Shown here piece after piece: positions 6,639 to 9,293 of a stretch of 9,293 nt of DNA; position 1 is the first letter of the stretch; each line of letters opens with the position of its first letter. The position numbers and the translations under genes were made by a program. This DNA is from an uncultured Rhodospirillaceae bacterium. GTDB lineage: Bacteria > Pseudomonadota > Alphaproteobacteria > Thalassobaculales > Thalassobaculaceae. The notes under the pieces were generated by a model. The model was not told the origin of the DNA, ran no database searches, and saw only the letters and a program-made list of their open reading frames with translations. The stretch is taken from NCBI GenBank assembly GCA_937891725.1, contig CALAHL010000643.1:1-9293 (forward strand), in the 5' to 3' direction.

Positions 6639-8711
6639 ATGGCCGGGCGACTGAAACATATCGGCGTTGGGTTGGGCGGTGCGGCGCTGCTCGGCGCGGT
6701 CGCACTCTGGCTTGCCGCAATCCTCGGCCTGACCCCGCCGCTCGATGCCGCGCGGCTCAAGGCGTCGGATCTGTCGGTGACGGTTGCCGACCGGCACGAC
6801 CGGCCGCTGCGGATCTTCCTCGCCTCCGACGACCGGCACCGGTTGCCCGCCGATCCTGAGGCGATCGACCCGCTGTTTCTCAGGCTCCTGCTGGCGATCG
6901 AAGACAAGCGGTTCGCGGATCATCCGGGTGTCGATCCGATGGCCCTGCTGCGCGCTGTCGGACAACGTCTGGCGTCCGGACGGGTCGTGTCCGGGGCATC
7001 CACCATCACCATGCAGACCGTGCGTTTGCTGGACCCGCGCCCCCGGACACTGTCCGCAAAACTGTTGGAGATGGTGCGCGCTGTCCGGCTGGAGGGCGAA
7101 CTCGACAAGGATGAGATCCTGTCGCTCTACCTGACCCTGGCCCCCTATGGCGGCAACATCGAAGGTATTGTGGCGGCCAGCCTGCGCTATCTCGGCAAAA
7201 CTCCCAGCCGTCTGACCCCGGCGGAAGCGGCCCTGCTGGTGGCATTGCCGCAAGCACCTGAGCGGCTGCGGCCGGACCGGTATCCTGAGGCCGCGAAACG
7301 GGCCAGAGACCGGATTCTGATACGGGCGACAGCGCTTGGGATCCTGTCCGCCAAGACCGCCGAGGACGCCATAGGCGATCCGGTTCCAAGGAGCCGGCGC
7401 GCCCTGCCCTTCCTGGCACCCCATCTTGCCGAACGTGTGGTTTCCCAAGGGCCTGCTGCCCGCATCCGCACCACCATCGACCTGGATCTGCAGGCGACCC
7501 TGGAAGCGTCGACCGGGCGCAGGGTGAAGGAGCTTGGAGATCAGGTCGGCCTCGCGGTCCTGGTCGCCGATGCCGCCACCGGTGCGGTTCGGGCGCGGAT
7601 CGGGTCACCCGACTATTTCGACCGCTCACGGGACGGGGCCGTCGACATGACCCGGGCGATCCGGTCGCCCGGCTCAACCCTCAAGCCAGTGCTTTACGGC
7701 CTTGCCTTCGACGACCGGCTGGTCGATCCGCGCACCCTGATCACCGACGCGCCGATGCCGGTGTCCGGCTACGCGCCCGCCAATTTCGCCCATGCCTATC
7801 TGGGCGAGGTCTCGATCGCCGATGCGCTGCGTCATTCCCCGAACGTGCCGGCTGTGCGGGTTCTGGAGCGCTATGGCCCCGGTCCCTTCATCGGACGGAT
7901 CCGGGATGCGGGCGTGCCGGTGTTCCTGCCCAACCCGGACACCGCCCCCGGCCTCGCGGTCATCCTGGGCGGCGCGGGCGTGTCGCTGGACGGACTGGTG
8001 TCGCTGTTCACCGCGATCGGCACCGACGGTGCCGTTCGTCCGCTGCATGAGTTGGCGAACACGCCGCAGAGTCCGCCGCAGCGCCTGATGTCGCCCCGGT
8101 CCGCACAGGACATTGCCCATATCCTGCAAACCGCCCCCCGACCGCTTGGCCTTCCCTATCTGGCCGACGCCCGTCCGATCGCCTGGAAGACCGGCACCTC
8201 CTACGGATTCCGCGACGCCTGGGCGATCGGCAGTGACGGACAGCACGTGGTGGGAATCTGGGTCGGACGCCCCGACGGCACGCCCAATCCCGGTCGCTAC
8301 GGACGCAACACGGCAGCCCCTGCGATGTTCGAGGTGTTCCAGCATCTCGAAAGCCTGCGGGACCCCGGTGTCCCACGTCTCGCTCCCGAGACCGCAATCG
8401 CAGACCGGCCCCTGCCGGACGCGCTGCGCCATTTCGATCTGCGCCCCGGTGCGGTGTCGGACCCCAACAAGGTCCTGCGCCTGGCCTTCCCGGTCCCGGG
8501 CAGCGAGATCGACCTGGGCCGGACACGCCTGCTGACCCTGAGCGCGCAGGGCGGCACCCGCCCATTGACCTGGCTGGTCAATGGCGCGCCGCTCGACAGC
8601 CCCGCCTATCGCCGCGCTGTCACCTGGCATCCGGACGGCCCCGGCTTCGCCCGGATCACCGTGCTGGATGCCGAGGGCCGCAGCGATACGGCCGAGATCC
8701 GACTGCGCTAA
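6639..8711 (+). CDS. pbpC: Penicillin-binding protein 1C, bifunctional peptidoglycan glycosyltransferase/transpeptidase
   Basis: The 690-residue inner-membrane enzyme polymerises lipid II and has the motifs for cross-linking. A single N-terminal membrane helix lies at about 8-31. The GT51 domain shows catalytic E88 in 'AIEDKRF', 'GASTITMQ' (119-126), E144 in 'KLLEMVRAVRLE', and 'APYGGNIEG' (168-176). The transpeptidase domain has S346-T-L-K349 (active-site serine), S400-P-N402 and K517-T-G519. A C-terminal BiPBP_C domain begins about 613 ('LRLAFPVPGSEI'). All catalytic motifs are intact. It is shorter than E. coli PbpC (770). It follows the macroglobulin gene by 10 nt, with TAAGG (6626-6630) overlapping the upstream stop as ribosome-binding site, so the two should be co-transcribed. 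The pairing is the classical one: protease capture coupled to wall repair. Its TAA stop overlaps the stop of the convergent transporter gene. Confidence 0.96.
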   Translation: MAGRLKHIGVGLGGAALLGAVALWLAAILGLTPPLDAARLKASDLSVTVADRHDRPLRIFLASDDRHRLPADPEAIDPLFLRLLLAIEDKRFADHPGVDPMALLRAVGQRLASGRVVSGASTITMQTVRLLDPRPRTLSAKLLEMVRAVRLEGELDKDEILSLYLTLAPYGGNIEGIVAASLRYLGKTPSRLTPAEAALLVALPQAPERLRPDRYPEAAKRARDRILIRATALGILSAKTAEDAIGDPVPRSRRALPFLAPHLAERVVSQGPAARIRTTIDLDLQATLEASTGRRVKELGDQVGLAVLVADAATGAVRARIGSPDYFDRSRDGAVDMTRAIRSPGSTLKPVLYGLAFDDRLVDPRTLITDAPMPVSGYAPANFAHAYLGEVSIADALRHSPNVPAVRVLERYGPGPFIGRIRDAGVPVFLPNPDTAPGLAVILGGAGVSLDGLVSLFTAIGTDGAVRPLHELANTPQSPPQRLMSPRSAQDIAHILQTAPRPLGLPYLADARPIAWKTGTSYGFRDAWAIGSDGQHVVGIWVGRPDGTPNPGRYGRNTAAPAMFEVFQHLESLRDPGVPRLAPETAIADRPLPDALRHFDLRPGAVSDPNKVLRLAFPVPGSEIDLGRTRLLTLSAQGGTRPLTWLVNGAPLDSPAYRRAVTWHPDGPGFARITVLDAEGRSDTAEIRLR

Positions 8712-9293
8712 GTGTTCCGGTGTGTGCCGAGAATCCCGTCCAGGATCGCCCGCTCATCCACCTGCCCGACAACCTGTTCGCCGTCGCAGATCAGGATTGT
8801 TGCGCCGGTTCGCAGCCGGGTCTCCATCAGCGCCCGCAACGGCACGGTTCCGATCGCCCAACTCACCTCTCCCGGCGCCAGATCGTCGGCGTCGAACGGT
8901 TTTGGGTTGGCGGGAAGCCCGCTCTCCTCGACCGGGCGCATGATCTCGACCGCACGCAGCACATTCATCGGGTTCATATGGGCCACGAACTCGGCCACAT
9001 AAGCGTTGGCGGGGTTGAGCACGATGTCCTGCGGGGTTCCGAACTGCACCACGCGACCGCCCTCCATGATGGCGATCTTGGTGCCGATCTTCATCGCCTC
9101 GTCCAGATCGTGGCTCACGAAGATGATTGTCCGCTTCAGACTTTGCTGGAGGTCCAGCAATTCGTCCTGCAACTTGTCGCGGATCAGGGGATCAAGCGCC
9201 GAGAACGGCTCATCCATCAGCAGGATCGGCGCCTCGGTCGCGAAGGCGCGGGCCAGACCGACCCGCTGCTGCATGCCACCCGACAGTTCCTGC
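8708..9293 (-). CDS. choV: Choline/glycine-betaine ABC transporter ATP-binding protein, C-terminal part (5' end outside the window)
   Basis: The visible 194 codons begin inside the ABC signature (Q-E-L-S-G-G-M-Q-Q, about 9266-9292) and run to a TAG at 8710-8708. The Walker B motif 'ILLMDEP' with D-loop 'SALD' lies near 9190-9223, and the H-loop histidine of 'FVSHDLDEA' near 9110-9112. Then come 'GTPQDIVLNPANAYVAEF' and 'AHMNPMNVL', the latter characteristic of ChoV/ProV-type quaternary-amine importers. The last ~50 residues ('VSWAIGTVPLRAL' to 'VGQVDERAILDGI') look like a single, partial CBS-type domain rather than the tandem pair of ProV. The protein would power uptake of choline or betaine through a permease. 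In Sinorhizobium-type choXWV operons choV is last, so the permease and binding-protein genes are expected beyond 9293. The Walker A half is not in view. ChoV rather than ProV is an inference from the sequence signature. Confidence 0.87.
   Translation of the reverse strand, partial: QELSGGMQQRVGLARAFATEAPILLMDEPFSALDPLIRDKLQDELLDLQQSLKRTIIFVSHDLDEAMKIGTKIAIMEGGRVVQFGTPQDIVLNPANAYVAEFVAHMNPMNVLRAVEIMRPVEESGLPANPKPFDADDLAPGEVSWAIGTVPLRALMETRLRTGATILICDGEQVVGQVDERAILDGILGTHRNT

Noticed and set aside
5138..6907. A 589-codon open frame on the minus strand opposite the macroglobulin/pbpC junction
   Set aside because: Long antisense frames arise routinely opposite GC-rich genes. The translation is rich in Arg, Gly, Pro and Gln with no recognisable motif, it has no ribosome-binding site, and the plus-strand genes here are intact with conserved domains.
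6540..8630. Further long minus-strand open frames (about 300 codons each) opposite pbpC
   Set aside because: Same compositional artefact: low-complexity Arg/Gly/Gln-rich translations lying entirely under a full-length PbpC with all catalytic motifs.

Overview
The window comes from a high-GC Gram-negative bacterium, most likely an alphaproteobacterium. The grounds are the paired periplasmic alpha-2-macroglobulin and penicillin-binding protein 1C genes, and a ChoV-type choline transporter ATPase that keeps the 'AHMNP' signature I associate with that class. The genus cannot be named from this sequence. Composition is uneven: hand counts give 48/60 G+C at 5881-5940 inside the macroglobulin gene, but 27/60 at 901-960 and 32/60 at 541-600 inside the AbiV-like gene.

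Layout, left to right. (1) 1-123, minus strand: the first 41 codons of glyoxalase I (gloA), cut by the window edge. (2) 124-401: a gene-free stretch with a short inverted repeat and a weak -10-like box. (3) 402-1109, plus strand: a stand-alone AbiV-family (HEPN-type) abortive-infection protein, markedly lower in G+C than the right half of the window and followed by an RNA hairpin. (4) 1243-1620, minus strand: a small zinc-binding GFA-family protein. (5) 1621-1780: the intergenic region between the divergent GFA and macroglobulin genes, carrying a perfect 9-bp inverted repeat. (6) 1781-6628 and 6639-8711, plus strand: a two-gene operon, 10 nt apart, encoding a thioester-containing alpha-2-macroglobulin (YfhM-like) and the bifunctional peptidoglycan synthase PbpC. 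(7) 8708-9293, minus strand: the 3' part of a choline/betaine ABC transporter ATPase. Its stop codon overlaps that of pbpC tail to tail.

The functional core is the yfhM-pbpC pair. By the accepted model for this family, the macroglobulin traps and covalently tags invading proteases in the periplasm, while PbpC rebuilds peptidoglycan where the wall has been breached. The AbiV-like gene is the only accessory, phage-defence-type element, and its composition and solitary position suggest acquisition by transfer. I found no RNA gene, insertion sequence, CRISPR array or convincing new multi-gene system. The most unusual points are the lone AbiV gene, the macroglobulin's lack of a lipobox and of histidines in its thioester domain, and the inverted repeat upstream of the macroglobulin gene.
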